Shown piece after piece: positions 9,276-18,475 of a stretch of DNA of 64,000 nucleotides (position 1 is its first letter; each line of letters opens with the position of its first letter). The stretch is from Neobacillus drentensis NBRC 102427 (GTDB lineage Bacteria; Bacillota; Bacilli; Bacillales; Cytobacillaceae), in NCBI RefSeq assembly GCF_001591445.1, contig NZ_BCUX01000021.1, positions 1-64,000 on the forward strand. Reading direction: 5' to 3'. Under the pieces are notes generated by a model. That model saw only the letters and a list, made by a program, of their open reading frames with translations, was not told where the DNA came from and searched no databases. The position numbers and the translations under genes are program-made.

Positions 9276-9301
9276 AAGCCCCCTTCTCACGAAGGGGGCT
9301 T
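9276..9301 (+). terminator. Bidirectional terminator between SASP gene and fumarase
   Basis: The 10-bp GC-rich arms AAGCCCCCTT (9276-9285) and AAGGGGGCTT (9292-9301) lie between convergent genes. The following T-tract is short. Confidence 0.7.
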
Positions 9302-9309
9302 TCATCATT

Positions 9310-10692
9310 TCAAATCATATTTTCTGGCCGAACCCAGTTTGAAAACTGTTGTTCTGAAACATAGCCTATTTTTATAGCAGCCTCCTTTAATGAGCAATTA
9401 TCCTTAAAAGCAAGTTTGGCAATTTCTGCAGCCTTTTCGTAGCCTATATGTGGATTTAACGCTGTAACCAGCATCAATGAGCGGTTTACATGTTCCTTAA
9501 TAATTTCTTCATTGGCCTCGAGACCTAATGCACAATTTTTATTAAAAGATTTTATTCCATCAGCGAGAAGCCTGATTGATTGAATGAAATTATTAATAAT
9601 CACTGGTTTAAACACATTTAACTCAAAGTTACCTTGACTTGCAGCAAAACCAATTGCTGCATCATTCCCAAAAACTTGGCAGGCAATCATCGTCAACGCT
9701 TCACTCTGAGTAGGATTTACCTTTCCAGGCATAATTGAACTACCTGGCTCATTGGCGGGAATACTAATTTCGCCAATCCCACTGCGTGGTCCACTAGCAA
9801 GCCAGCGGACATCATTAGCTATTTTCATTAAATCAGCGGCCAAGGCTTTAAGAGCACCGTGGACATGTACAATCTCATCATGACTTGTTAAGGCGTGAAA
9901 TTTATTTTCTGAGGAGCGGAATGGATAACCTGTGAGAGTAGAAATCTGCTCAGCCACTTTGTCACCGAATTGAGATGGAGCATTGATTCCTGTACCAACA
10001 GCAGTCCCTCCTATCGCCAAATCAAGCAGAAACTTGCTTGCCCCTGTTATCATCCTTTCACACTTTTCAAGCATAACCCGCCATCCGCTGATCTCTTGTC
10101 CCAACGTCAATGGGGTTGCATCCTGCAAATGTGTTCTCCCTATTTTAATTATCTTTGAAAAATCCTTTTCTTTTTCAAGAAGCGTGCTTTTTAATTCTGA
10201 TATAGCAGGGAGGAGCTCCTCAACGATTTTTGTATAGGCTGCAATATGCATAGCGGTTGGAAAGGTATCATTAGAGCTCTGCGACATATTGACATCATCA
10301 TTCGGATGAATTTTTCCAAGGCTAGCATCCTGTTCCTTTAACCATTCATTTGCCAGATTGGCTATGACTTCATTGACGTTCATATTGGATTGTGTACCAC
10401 TGCCGGTTTGCCAAACGACCAACGGAAAATGTTCGTTCAGATCACCGTTATGAATGGAATCACATACTTTTATAATTGCCTTCATTTTTTCTTCGCTGAG
10501 TTTTCCTAATTGAAAATTGACGATTGCTGCAGCCTTTTTAATAAAAACCAGACCATAAATTACTTCCAAAGGCATCCTTTCAGAACCAATTTTAAAATTC
10601 TCCTTGCTCCGTTGTGTTTGCGCTCCCCAATATTTATCCACTGGCACACGAACCTCACCAAGCGTATCTTTTTCGATCCGATAATTCTCCAC
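9310..10692 (-). CDS. citG: Class II fumarate hydratase
   Basis: This 460-residue TCA-cycle enzyme interconverts fumarate and malate. The class II fumarase/aspartase signature is complete: GSxxMPxKxN as [16 protein letters not shown] at about 318-333, [14 protein letters not shown], and [11 protein letters not shown]. Its length equals other FumC/CitG proteins, and the oxygen-stable class II type is usual in Bacillus. The start is GTG at 10692, with GAGGTG ten bases upstream. Aspartase is the main alternative, but the sequence reads as fumarase. Confidence 0.92.
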   Translation of the reverse strand: MENYRIEKDTLGEVRVPVDKYWGAQTQRSKENFKIGSERMPLEVIYGLVFIKKAAAIVNFQLGKLSEEKMKAIIKVCDSIHNGDLNEHFPLVVWQTGSGTQSNMNVNEVIANLANEWLKEQDASLGKIHPNDDVNMSQSSNDTFPTAMHIAAYTKIVEELLPAISELKSTLLEKEKDFSKIIKIGRTHLQDATPLTLGQEISGWRVMLEKCERMITGASKFLLDLAIGGTAVGTGINAPSQFGDKVAEQISTLTGYPFRSSENKFHALTSHDEIVHVHGALKALAADLMKIANDVRWLASGPRSGIGEISIPANEPGSSIMPGKVNPTQSEALTMIACQVFGNDAAIGFAASQGNFELNVFKPVIINNFIQSIRLLADGIKSFNKNCALGLEANEEIIKEHVNRSLMLVTALNPHIGYEKAAEIAKLAFKDNCSLKEAAIKIGYVSEQQFSNWVRPENMI

Positions 10693-10808
10693 GTCTCATC
10701 CACACCTCACAAATTCATATACTTCAATATATATACCCATTCCTATCCATTTTATTAATCAAATTACTATTATTAAGGCCATGATAGAGTATTTGTTAAT
10801 TTTGGCAC

Positions 10809-10943
10809 TCTGTTGATTGGAGCGGAAGGCGCGAGACTCCTGCGGGAGGACGGGACAGGGGAGACCCCGCAGGAGCTTTAGCGCCGAGGAGGCTCCCCGG
10901 ACCGCCCGCGGAAAGCGAAGCGCCTGGAGCGGAAATCAACAGA
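10809..10943. repeat. GC-rich interspersed Bacillus-type repeat element (about 135 bp)
   Basis: The element is bounded by perfect 10-bp inverted ends, TCTGTTGATT (10809-10818) and AATCAACAGA (10934-10943). The interior repeats GGAGCGGA near both ends and contains CTCCTGCGGGAGGACGGGAC, ACCCCGCAGGAG and GCCGAGGAGGCT. It is far more GC-rich than its surroundings. From memory it matches a non-coding repeat scattered in Bacillaceae intergenic regions. An ORF running through it is not a gene. No other copy occurs in this window. Confidence 0.75.
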
Positions 10944-10963
10944 CAAATTATAAAGAGAAAAAA

Positions 10964-10987
10964 AACTGCAGACACTTGTCTGCAGTT
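10964..10987 (-). terminator. Intrinsic terminator of the small membrane ORF
   Basis: The 11-bp arms AACTGCAGACA (10964-10974) and TGTCTGCAGTT (10977-10987) are followed by a T-run on the minus strand. It lies seven bases after the stop of the 27-codon ORF. Confidence 0.8.
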
Positions 10988-10993
10988 AAGAAT

Positions 10994-11077
10994 TTAATGT
11001 TTAATAATTGTATATCCGATATAATAAGAAAGAATTAAAAAACTACCGATCAATAATACAATTGAATAATCTGACAT
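10994..11077 (-). CDS. Short single-span membrane protein (27 residues)
   Basis: A minus-strand ORF of 27 codons encodes MSDYSIVLLIGSFLILSY and a short polar tail ending in IIKH. Residues 5-24 would form one transmembrane helix. GGGGTGGG lies seven to eight bases before the ATG at 11077 (a second in-frame ATG at 11083 abuts it), and a strong terminator follows the stop. Good ribosome site, hydrophobic coherence and a dedicated terminator together support a real gene. I cannot name its family. Confidence 0.6.
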   Translation of the reverse strand: MSDYSIVLLIGSFLILSYYIGYTIIKH

Positions 11078-11188
11078 AAACATCCCACCCCATTATAATT
11101 AAATGCCTAAACATTTTTAAAATATCACATGCGGTGCGTATGGCAAGTGATGATTATTACACTTTATTGACTAAGAGGTGAACTTTTT

Positions 11189-11809
11189 GTGAACATTTGC
11201 CTTTTCGGTGCAACAGGCAGAGTAGGCTCAATTATTTTAGAAAATGCTTTATCCCAGGAACATAATGTCCGTGTACTAGTGAGGGATAGTAGAAAACTTA
11301 AACATAGTGCAGATGGTCTTCTTGTTAAGGAAGGAAATGTGCTAAATGAAAAGGATATTTCAAGTTGCATATCTGGCTCTGATGTAGTAATTAGTGCATT
11401 AAACACAGATGGCACGACCACTATGTCTGAATCCATGCCATTTATCATAGAGCATATGAAAGAGCATGGAATACAGCGAATAATTAGCATTGGAACAGCT
11501 GGTATTCTTCAAGCCCGGTCTGCACCCTATTTATATCGGTTTCAATCTTCTGAGTCGAAACGGAAAAGTACACGGGATGCAGAAGAACATTTGAAAGCCT
11601 ATTTATTATTAATGGATTCTGGCCTAGATTGGACGGTCGTCTGTCCTACCTACTTGCCTATAGGCGAAAGAAAAGGGCATTATAGGTACGAAAAGGACTT
11701 TCTTCCTGATAATCCCTCCTCCATCTCAATTTACGATACAGCTGATTTCGCGTTTGGGCAGCTATTTACCAATGAATTTATTGGTTCCCGCGTTGGATTA
11801 ACATATTAA
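11189..11809 (+). CDS. NAD(P)-binding Rossmann protein (atypical SDR)
   Basis: This 206-residue protein has an N-terminal dinucleotide-binding motif (FGATGRVGS, residues 6-14) and the layout of the SDR_a5/NmrA-like 'NAD(P)H-binding' family. This group includes flavin reductase-like and epimerase-like proteins with unknown substrates. The start is GTG, with AAGAGGTG eight bases upstream. The gene is monocistronic and converges on the bmrCD operon, sharing a bidirectional terminator. Confidence 0.75.
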   Translation: MNICLFGATGRVGSIILENALSQEHNVRVLVRDSRKLKHSADGLLVKEGNVLNEKDISSCISGSDVVISALNTDGTTTMSESMPFIIEHMKEHGIQRIISIGTAGILQARSAPYLYRFQSSESKRKSTRDAEEHLKAYLLLMDSGLDWTVVCPTYLPIGERKGHYRYEKDFLPDNPSSISIYDTADFAFGQLFTNEFIGSRVGLTY

Positions 11810-11852
11810 CAAGAGAAGCCCCTTAACAAGTTTCGTTTAGGGGCTTCTCTTG
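11810..11852. terminator. Bidirectional terminator (SDR gene / bmrD)
   Basis: The 14-bp arms CAAGAGAAGCCCCT (11810-11823) and AGGGGCTTCTCTTG (11839-11852) lie between the converging 11809 and 11853 stops. Confidence 0.8.
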
Positions 11853-13868
11853 TTACCCGGCCAGGTCTGTGCTTCCCTGTTGGAGTTGATACATTTGATA
11901 ATATTTACCTTTTTTCTCCATCAATTCCTCATGGGTTCCCTTTTCAACAATCATCCCTCGATCCAATACAATAATTTGATCTGCATTTCGAATCGTTGAT
12001 AACCGGTGGGCAATGATAAAAGTTGTTCTCCCTTTTTTCAGAACTTCCATAGCCTCTTGGATCAAAGCTTCGGTTTCCGTGTCAATACTGGAGGTAGCTT
12101 CATCTAGAATTAGGATTGCGGGATCAAATGCTAGTGCTCGCGCAAACGAAATTAACTGTCGCTGCCCGCTCGAAAGGGTGCTTCCTTTCTCAAGAACAGG
12201 TTCATCATAACCATTTTCTAAATTCTTGAAAACCTTTTCCGCTCCAACATCGCTTAATGCTTTCTTGACCATTTCTATTGTAATCGAAGGATTATTAAGA
12301 CTTACATTAGAAGAAATCGTCCCTGTAAATAGATATGGATCCTGCAAAACAATCCCCATATGATTCCGAATCGATTGACGAGGGATAGATTCGATATCGT
12401 TGCCATCGATCGTAATTTTCCCCTTTTGACAATCATAAAAGCGGAAAAGTAAATTCATAATCGAACTCTTCCCTGAACCAGTATGACCCACGAGGGCAAC
12501 CGTTTCGCCCTGCTTCGCCTCAAAATCAATATTCTTTAGTACATATTCTCCTTCTTTATATCCAAACGACACATGATCAAAGATTACATTCCCGTTAAAA
12601 CGCTTAATCCGCTCACTACTAACGTTTTCCCCTGGTTCATCCATCAGCTTGAATACACGTTCACCTGCTACAAGCGCCTGCTCTAAATTGGCCAGTTGAT
12701 TGACAATCCCCTGAACAGGTTGGAAAAGCCTGTTGATATAATCCACAAAGGCATAAAGCATCCCTAGTGAGAGGATGGTAGTAGTATTGAGTGCCTGACC
12801 ACCGAAATACCAAATAAATGCCACAAAAATGAGGTTTCTTAATACCCCAACTAGATTATGAGAGGTTAATGCATTTAAACTTAATAATTTATTTTGGTAG
12901 GTAAAATGTCCGTGGTTTAGTTTTTCAAAATCAGCTTTTGTTTCTTTTTCGCGGCCGAATGCCTGGATAATATTCATCCCTTGGATTGATTCATTAATCA
13001 ATGCATTGATATCACTATTCCTGGACCGGATGACTCGGTTATATTTAGATGCATACTTACGGTAAATTAACATCCACACATATAAAATTGGCAATAATGA
13101 TAAACAAATTGCGGCAAGCTTTACGTTCAAAATAAACAAGGCAACATATATACCAGTAATATATATGGCACTAGTAAAAAATGTTGCAAGAACGGTAACA
13201 TATAACTCACGGATTGCTTCTGTATCATTCGTAATTCTAGCGACCACCTTACCTGCCGGCAAATTATCAAAATAATTAATCGGCAGCCGTTGTATCTGCC
13301 CATAGACATCTTCGCGCATTTTTTGAATAATGCGATTGGCTGATTTTTGTAACAAAAAGCGTTCCCCATATTGAAAAATTGCTGATATCACCAAGAGTCC
13401 AAAATAAATTGCCAATAGTTGAAAGATAGCTGGAATCTCAGGCTGGTAAAAGGCTAATATGTCAGACCCCTTAAGGGTTTTCGCCTGGTATTCTGCCTTT
13501 TTAGCACCTTTCTTAATCACTAATTCCCCATCTTTTAAGCTTCGCTTCCCATCAAATTTTAATTTCTGATCAATGAAAACAAACTTGGAACCGACCTGCA
13601 AAATTTGAATTTGTTTTCCCTTTTGTTCTGATCTAGATAAATACTTTTCTCTTGTGTATAATTTTCCTTCATAACTTACTGCTTGCTTGCCACTTGTTGT
13701 TTCATACCATATAGATTCAATACCTAAAATATGTTGATCAATAATGTTTTTCGCAATAAACGGTCCTGCAAGGTCGGTTCCGACAGAAATGGTCAGCATG
13801 AGCAATGCCGCTATGATTATCTTTTTATATGCAAATGAGTACTTAGTTAATCTCTTCCCTGTTGTCAT
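11853..13868 (-). CDS. bmrD: Heterodimeric multidrug ABC exporter subunit BmrD (YheH-like)
   Basis: This 671-residue half-transporter has six predicted membrane spans, then a nucleotide-binding domain with Walker A GHTGSGKSS, signature LSSGQRQ and canonical Walker B LILDEATSS. A roughly 95-residue extracytoplasmic insert between the first two spans (about 50-145, Lys-rich) is characteristic of the BmrD partner and explains the extra length over BmrC. It exports drugs together with BmrC. The start overlaps the bmrC stop by 4 nt, which indicates coupled translation. Confidence 0.88.
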   Translation of the reverse strand: MTTGKRLTKYSFAYKKIIIAALLMLTISVGTDLAGPFIAKNIIDQHILGIESIWYETTSGKQAVSYEGKLYTREKYLSRSEQKGKQIQILQVGSKFVFIDQKLKFDGKRSLKDGELVIKKGAKKAEYQAKTLKGSDILAFYQPEIPAIFQLLAIYFGLLVISAIFQYGERFLLQKSANRIIQKMREDVYGQIQRLPINYFDNLPAGKVVARITNDTEAIRELYVTVLATFFTSAIYITGIYVALFILNVKLAAICLSLLPILYVWMLIYRKYASKYNRVIRSRNSDINALINESIQGMNIIQAFGREKETKADFEKLNHGHFTYQNKLLSLNALTSHNLVGVLRNLIFVAFIWYFGGQALNTTTILSLGMLYAFVDYINRLFQPVQGIVNQLANLEQALVAGERVFKLMDEPGENVSSERIKRFNGNVIFDHVSFGYKEGEYVLKNIDFEAKQGETVALVGHTGSGKSSIMNLLFRFYDCQKGKITIDGNDIESIPRQSIRNHMGIVLQDPYLFTGTISSNVSLNNPSITIEMVKKALSDVGAEKVFKNLENGYDEPVLEKGSTLSSGQRQLISFARALAFDPAILILDEATSSIDTETEALIQEAMEVLKKGRTTFIIAHRLSTIRNADQIIVLDRGMIVEKGTHEELMEKKGKYYQMYQLQQGSTDLAG

Positions 13869-15622
13869 GCTGACACCTCCTCCTCTGCCTTACCTGCAAT
13901 CTGTTGGCGGATAAATTGTTGTTTATACCATCCACCTAGTGTGAAAAGTTGTTCATGTGTCCCTTCTTCAATAATTTTGCCTTCATCTAAGACAATTATA
14001 TGGTCAGCATGCTGAACAGCAGACATTCGATGTGTGGTAATAATCGTTGTTTTCTCATTTCTTACCTTACGGATATTGTCGATGATTTGTTTCTCTGTTT
14101 TCGCATCAACAGCCGATAAGGAATCATCGAGAATAAGGATTTCTGGGTTTTTAATTAGTGCACGGGCAATCGAGATCCTTTGTTTTTGCCCGCCTGATAA
14201 AGCTACGCCCTTTTCACCTACAAGTGTTGCTAATCCTTCTGGAAGCATCTCAAGATCTTTACGCAAAGCGGCTAAATCTATAGCTGTTTCTAACTCTTTA
14301 TCGCTTGCATCATGCCTGCCAAATAGAATATTATCTCTCACACTACGCGAAAACAGAACATGATCCTGTGGCACATAACCAATCCAGTTGCGCACCTGGT
14401 TCAAGGATTGCTCCTCTAATGAGACCCCTGAAATAGAGACTTCTCCTGTTCCTAGTGGATATTGCCTTAATAGCTGCTTAATGAAGGTGGTCTTTCCAGA
14501 GCCCGTTTTACCGACAATACCTAATGTTTGCCCCTGGAGTAGTTTCAACTCAATGTTTTTTAGATTGTCATTTTTAGAAGAGGGATAACGGAAGGTTACC
14601 TTTTGATAATCAATACGATCCGCAGCAGCGATTGTGATTGGTTTAGGCGGGTTACTGACTTCTTCCTGATAGCTTAGTGTCTCATTCACACGGTCTAGTG
14701 AGGCATTTCCTCTTTGCATCACATTGATTAACTCGCCAATCGCAAACATTGGCCATATCAGCATCCCTAAATAGACATTAAAGGAAACCAGATTGCCTAA
14801 TGTAATCGTTTGATGAAAAACCAAATATGCACCATAGCCGAGGCCAATTAAATAGCTTATGCCTACAAGCACCTTTATCGTAGGGTCGAATAAAGCATCT
14901 ATTTTTGCAACCTTAATATTCTTATGATAAACATCCTCCGTGAGTTGATGAAACCGATTACTATCGGCCTCTTCTTGAACATAAGCACGGATGACCCTAA
15001 CGCCTGCAACAGATTCAAGCACCCTGTCATTCAGTTCACCGAACGCATCCTGTGCTTCCATAAAGCGAGAATGAATTCTTTTTCCATATATTTTCATTAA
15101 AATCGCCATAATCGGGAGCGGGATAATTGCCGCTAATGTTAACTCCCAGCTGATGAAAAGTCCCATTGTCAACAGCAAGGTTAACATCCAGACGCTAGAA
15201 TCCACTAGGGTTAGGATCCCAAAACCTGCTGTAATAGAGATAGCTTTTAAATCATTAGTGGCCCGCGCCATTAAGTCCCCTGTTCGATTTTTTTCGTAAA
15301 ATCCCGGGGTCATTTTTAATAAGTGTTTTACAAAGCGAGACCTGAGTTTTCTTTCAACAAGGAAGGCACCTCCAAATAAGCGAAACATCCAAACATATGT
15401 AATCGCGTAGGAAGACACCATGATTAATAACAGAATACCGAGGTAGCGGAGCATTTTCTCATTACTGATAATACCGACATGAATATCATCAATCGCCATT
15501 CCAATTAATTTCGGCGGTATCACATCTAATATTCCCACTAAAATTAATAGCGTTATTGCAATCACATATCGCTGCCAATTTTCTCTAAAGAACCAACTTA
15601 GTTTTTTTAAAACTGCAAACAT
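13865..15622 (-). CDS. bmrC: Heterodimeric multidrug ABC exporter subunit BmrC (YheI-like)
   Basis: This 585-residue half-transporter has six spans followed by a nucleotide-binding domain: Walker A GKTGSGKTT, signature LSGGQKQR, Walker B LILDDSLSA. The catalytic Glu after Walker B is Asp (DD rather than DE), the expected degenerate site of the BmrC subunit. The partner BmrD keeps the Glu, so the pair should work as an asymmetric heterodimer. AAGGGGGG precedes the ATG. A 19-codon ORF sits 25 nt upstream on the same strand. Confidence 0.9.
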   Translation of the reverse strand: MFAVLKKLSWFFRENWQRYVIAITLLILVGILDVIPPKLIGMAIDDIHVGIISNEKMLRYLGILLLIMVSSYAITYVWMFRLFGGAFLVERKLRSRFVKHLLKMTPGFYEKNRTGDLMARATNDLKAISITAGFGILTLVDSSVWMLTLLLTMGLFISWELTLAAIIPLPIMAILMKIYGKRIHSRFMEAQDAFGELNDRVLESVAGVRVIRAYVQEEADSNRFHQLTEDVYHKNIKVAKIDALFDPTIKVLVGISYLIGLGYGAYLVFHQTITLGNLVSFNVYLGMLIWPMFAIGELINVMQRGNASLDRVNETLSYQEEVSNPPKPITIAAADRIDYQKVTFRYPSSKNDNLKNIELKLLQGQTLGIVGKTGSGKTTFIKQLLRQYPLGTGEVSISGVSLEEQSLNQVRNWIGYVPQDHVLFSRSVRDNILFGRHDASDKELETAIDLAALRKDLEMLPEGLATLVGEKGVALSGGQKQRISIARALIKNPEILILDDSLSAVDAKTEKQIIDNIRKVRNEKTTIITTHRMSAVQHADHIIVLDEGKIIEEGTHEQLFTLGGWYKQQFIRQQIAGKAEEEVSA

Positions 15623-15647
15623 AGCTGACTGCCCCCCTTATGATTTA

Positions 15648-15707
15648 CTACCCGCCACCCGGCGTAACTGTTGTGTTTCCAATCCTAACTACTTCTGAAT
15701 TCCCCAT
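15648..15707 (-). CDS. 19-codon leader ORF upstream of bmrC
   Basis: AGGGAGG lies eight bases before ATG 15707. The ORF encodes a 19-residue peptide ending TVTPGGG and stops 25 nt before bmrC. In B. subtilis bmrCD is preceded by a translated leader (BmrB) that mediates antibiotic-responsive attenuation. This ORF is much shorter but sits in the same place. The Pro-Gly-Gly-Gly end could slow ribosomes. No terminator hairpin is evident between it and bmrC, so any control would more likely act on translation. Confidence 0.5.
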   Translation of the reverse strand: MGNSEVVRIGNTTVTPGGG

Positions 15708-15740
15708 CAAATATTCCTCCCTAAAACATTTTGATCGATA

Positions 15741-15772
15741 AAAAAAGACATACCGCTGTAGTGCAGTATGCC
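15741..15772 (-). terminator. Terminator between pbp gene and bmrCD leader
   Basis: GACATAC (15747-15753) and GTATGCC (15766-15772) form a stem with one wobble, followed on the minus strand by a run of T (A-run 15741-15746). It most simply ends the PBP transcript, but it lies upstream of the leader ORF and could affect readthrough into bmrCD. Confidence 0.65.
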
Positions 15773-15856
15773 CCTTGTAGATTATCACCAGTTTATTTAA
15801 AAGTCAATTCCCATTTTTCTGAATTGTCCCATCTTCTGCAAATTATGAAAGAAAGA

Positions 15857-17905
15857 TTAGTGACCATTACCTGTCCCTTTTTTCTTCCACTTTTTATTCC
15901 ACTTTTCTTTTTGTTTATTCCATTTTTCTTCCCATTTCTGAACCTCATTATTAAAGTTCTCTTGAAAATTAAACCGCTTCTTATTTTCTTCTTCCTGCCT
16001 TTTCTTTTCAATCAAGTCAGCGATATGCGGGACATTAAAGCTTTCGTTTGGTTCATTCTTTAATGCTTCCGTCATCACTTCACGAAAAACAACCGCTGAA
16101 CCTTTATTGCTCATTGGCGTTAAATAATGCTCTGCATCTGTTTTATCATAGCCAACCCAAATGGCGCCAACCAGTTGTGGTGTATACCCTACAAACCATT
16201 GGTCCTTTACACCATTGATTCCTGTAATCGGTACCTGAGTGGACCCGGTTTTCCCTGCCGTTTCCCGCCTGGGTATTTGTGCAGCACTGCCTGTTCCTTG
16301 CTCAACAACACCAAGGAGCATAGTCGTCATATTGTCAGTAACTGCTTTTGTTGTAACTCGTTCCTTTTTGGGTTTCCAAAGGGCGATAACATTCCCTTTT
16401 GCATCAACAATTTTCCTAATTGCATGTGTCTTCATTCTTATACCGTTATTTGGAAAAACAGTAAAGGCCTCTGCCATGTTTAGGGGAGAGACGCCATTAT
16501 GCAAACCTCCCAAGGCCAGAGATAAATTGCGATCTTTTTTGTCTAATGAGATTCCAAACCGTTTAACGGAATCTAATCCTTCTTCTATTCCTAATTCATT
16601 TAACAGCCAAACAGCGGAAACATTCTTTGATTCTTTCACAGCTTCATACATGGGTACTTCCCCAGCATATTGATAATCATAATTACTAGGTTGATAATCG
16701 CCAAAAGTCATCGGTTCATCTTTTAACATATCGGTAATTTTCCAGCCGTTTTCCAGAGCAGGTGTATAAACGGCTAATGGCTTAAAGGAGGAACCGGGCT
16801 GTGCTTCTAATTGTGAAGCACGATTATAGCCTCTAAAGGTGTGTTTTCCTCGGCCGCCAACAATGGCTCTGATTCCGCCTGTTTTTGGATCCACTAAAAC
16901 ACCGCCACTCTGAACAAGACGATCTTTTCCTTCTGGAAAAAAGGAATCATTTTGATATGCCTCTTCCATAGCAGTTTGCATCACTGGTTCCAGCTCTGTA
17001 TAAATTTGATAGCCGCCTGTTAGTAAGTCATCCTGTGACAATCCATAATGGTTAATCGCTTCATCTAATACCTGATCAACATAGTATGGAAATTTGCCTC
17101 GGAACGGGTCGCCGCCCTTATCATCCAAAACCACTTTGTCGTGTCGTGCTTTTTCATATTGCTCCTCTGAGATATACCCTTGCTTTCGCATTTGGGTTAA
17201 TACTAGGTTTCGCCTTTCAGTCGCCTTCTCCATATGTTCGTATGGGTTTAAGGCGGATGGAGCTTTAATTAACCCTGCGAGTAAGGCAGATTCACTAATG
17301 GACAGGTCTTTTACTTCTTTGGCAAAATATTTGCTGGCCGCAGTTTTAAGACCCCATGCACCATTTCCAAAATAGATTTGATTTAAATACATTTGGAGGA
17401 TTTCGGGTTTCGAATACTCCCGTTCAATTTGCAGCGCTAAAAAAACTTCTTCCATTTTTCTATTTAAAGTCTTTTGTGATGTGAGTAATGTATTCTTGGT
17501 CAATTGCTGAGTGATAGTACTGCCGCCTTCTACCATTCCCCCGGCTTTTATATCACGGATAAGTGCCCTTGATGTTCCGATAAGGTCTACACCGCTATGT
17601 TGATAAAACCGATGATCTTCAATGGCAATGATGGCATTTTTCATGGAATCTGGAACTTGCTTGATTGAGACCCCTTCATTTTTATTAGCCGAAACTTTAC
17701 TTGCTACGGCCTCGTTTACATCATAAAACACGGTTGCCTGGGGCAGTTCGTTTTTAAGTCCTGATATATCTGCATCTTTGGAAAAATAATAGAGAAGGCC
17801 GAAGAAACTTAATATGATAGTCAACACAGAGAGCACCAATATTTGAAGTAAATGCCACTTTCTCCAGTTCTTAAAAATGGACATTAGCTTATCTTTAGAT
17901 CCCAA
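15857..17905 (-). CDS. Class A penicillin-binding protein, PBP2C/PbpF-like
   Basis: This 682-residue bifunctional peptidoglycan synthase has a cytoplasmic basic N-terminus and one membrane anchor (about 20-43). A GT51 glycosyltransferase domain carries EDHRFYQHSG and GGSTITQQL. The transpeptidase domain carries SSFK, SKN and KTGST. The last 40 residues are a Lys/Glu/Trp repeat tail (EEKWNKQKEKWNKKW) with no catalytic role known to me. The TTG start at 17905 is supported by AAAGGATG; an ATG 24 codons-worth of bases downstream lacks a good site. Family comparison suggests a vegetative or sporulation class A PBP. Confidence 0.88.
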   Translation of the reverse strand: MGSKDKLMSIFKNWRKWHLLQILVLSVLTIILSFFGLLYYFSKDADISGLKNELPQATVFYDVNEAVASKVSANKNEGVSIKQVPDSMKNAIIAIEDHRFYQHSGVDLIGTSRALIRDIKAGGMVEGGSTITQQLTKNTLLTSQKTLNRKMEEVFLALQIEREYSKPEILQMYLNQIYFGNGAWGLKTAASKYFAKEVKDLSISESALLAGLIKAPSALNPYEHMEKATERRNLVLTQMRKQGYISEEQYEKARHDKVVLDDKGGDPFRGKFPYYVDQVLDEAINHYGLSQDDLLTGGYQIYTELEPVMQTAMEEAYQNDSFFPEGKDRLVQSGGVLVDPKTGGIRAIVGGRGKHTFRGYNRASQLEAQPGSSFKPLAVYTPALENGWKITDMLKDEPMTFGDYQPSNYDYQYAGEVPMYEAVKESKNVSAVWLLNELGIEEGLDSVKRFGISLDKKDRNLSLALGGLHNGVSPLNMAEAFTVFPNNGIRMKTHAIRKIVDAKGNVIALWKPKKERVTTKAVTDNMTTMLLGVVEQGTGSAAQIPRRETAGKTGSTQVPITGINGVKDQWFVGYTPQLVGAIWVGYDKTDAEHYLTPMSNKGSAVVFREVMTEALKNEPNESFNVPHIADLIEKKRQEEENKKRFNFQENFNNEVQKWEEKWNKQKEKWNKKWKKKGTGNGH

Positions 17906-17963
17906 ATGAAAAACATCCTTTATCTATAATCTCTAACAAGGGTTAGTATTCCATAAAAAAGAA

Positions 17964-17990
17964 AAAAGATGGGCGAATTCCCCATCTTTT
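17964..17990 (-). terminator. Terminator of the XRE regulator gene
   Basis: The arms AAAAGATGGG (17964-17973) and CCCATCTTTT (17981-17990) give, on the minus strand, a hairpin followed by T-rich sequence. Confidence 0.75.
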
Positions 17991-17996
17991 CCATGT

Positions 17997-18455
17997 CTAA
18001 TATTCATTTTTAGTCAACTCTTTAAAACGTTGTCTTGAAAGCTTCTCATCAATACTGCTAAAGATTCGGTAATTTCTCTCATCCAAGATTCGAAAATGCT
18101 TACTAAGAATATTTTGTTGAAGAATATATCCATTTTTCTTTGAAACTACTCTCCACCAAATCCTGCCGCCGAATGTTTTTGATTTACGAATATCTATTCC
18201 TTCGCGGGCAACCGTTTCTAACACTTCGAGTGGCTCATTTCCAAATAAAAATTGGACGGTTTCCGTTTCACGGAAAAGAGCACAAATAGAAACAGCCGTA
18301 GACCAGTTGGCCAGAACTCTACCTTTCTCAATTTGAACAAGTGTTTTCTTTGAGACTCCAATGATTTCTGCCATTTTATCCTGAGTATAGCCTGCTTCAG
18401 TCCGGATAAGACGAAGCTTTTCAGAAACCTGCATAATAATTTCATCCCTGGTCAC
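17997..18455 (-). CDS. XRE-family transcriptional regulator
   Basis: This protein of about 152 residues has an N-terminal HTH_3 domain at roughly residues 8-60 (GYTQDKMAEIIGVSKKTLVQIEKG). The C-terminal region of about 85 residues is of unknown type. I place the start at GTG 18455, because AAGGAAGGG is six bases upstream, rather than at TTG 18473, which precedes that site. A perfect 13-bp inverted repeat lies just upstream (18476-18503), so autoregulation is likely. It is monocistronic. Confidence 0.75.
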   Translation of the reverse strand: MTRDEIIMQVSEKLRLIRTEAGYTQDKMAEIIGVSKKTLVQIEKGRVLANWSTAVSICALFRETETVQFLFGNEPLEVLETVAREGIDIRKSKTFGGRIWWRVVSKKNGYILQQNILSKHFRILDERNYRIFSSIDEKLSRQRFKELTKNEY

Positions 18456-18475
18456 GTTTAGCCCTTCCTTCAATG

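Noticed and set aside
10817-11038. 73-codon plus-strand ORF through the GC-rich repeat
   Set aside because: It is an artefact of the repeat's GC content, with no ribosome site, and it runs over the terminator and antisense to the small membrane ORF.
15741-15772. Hairpin with T-run as a bmrCD transcription attenuator controlled by the leader ORF
   Set aside because: It lies upstream of the leader ORF and directly downstream of the PBP gene, so it is more simply the PBP terminator. Leader translation could not act on it.
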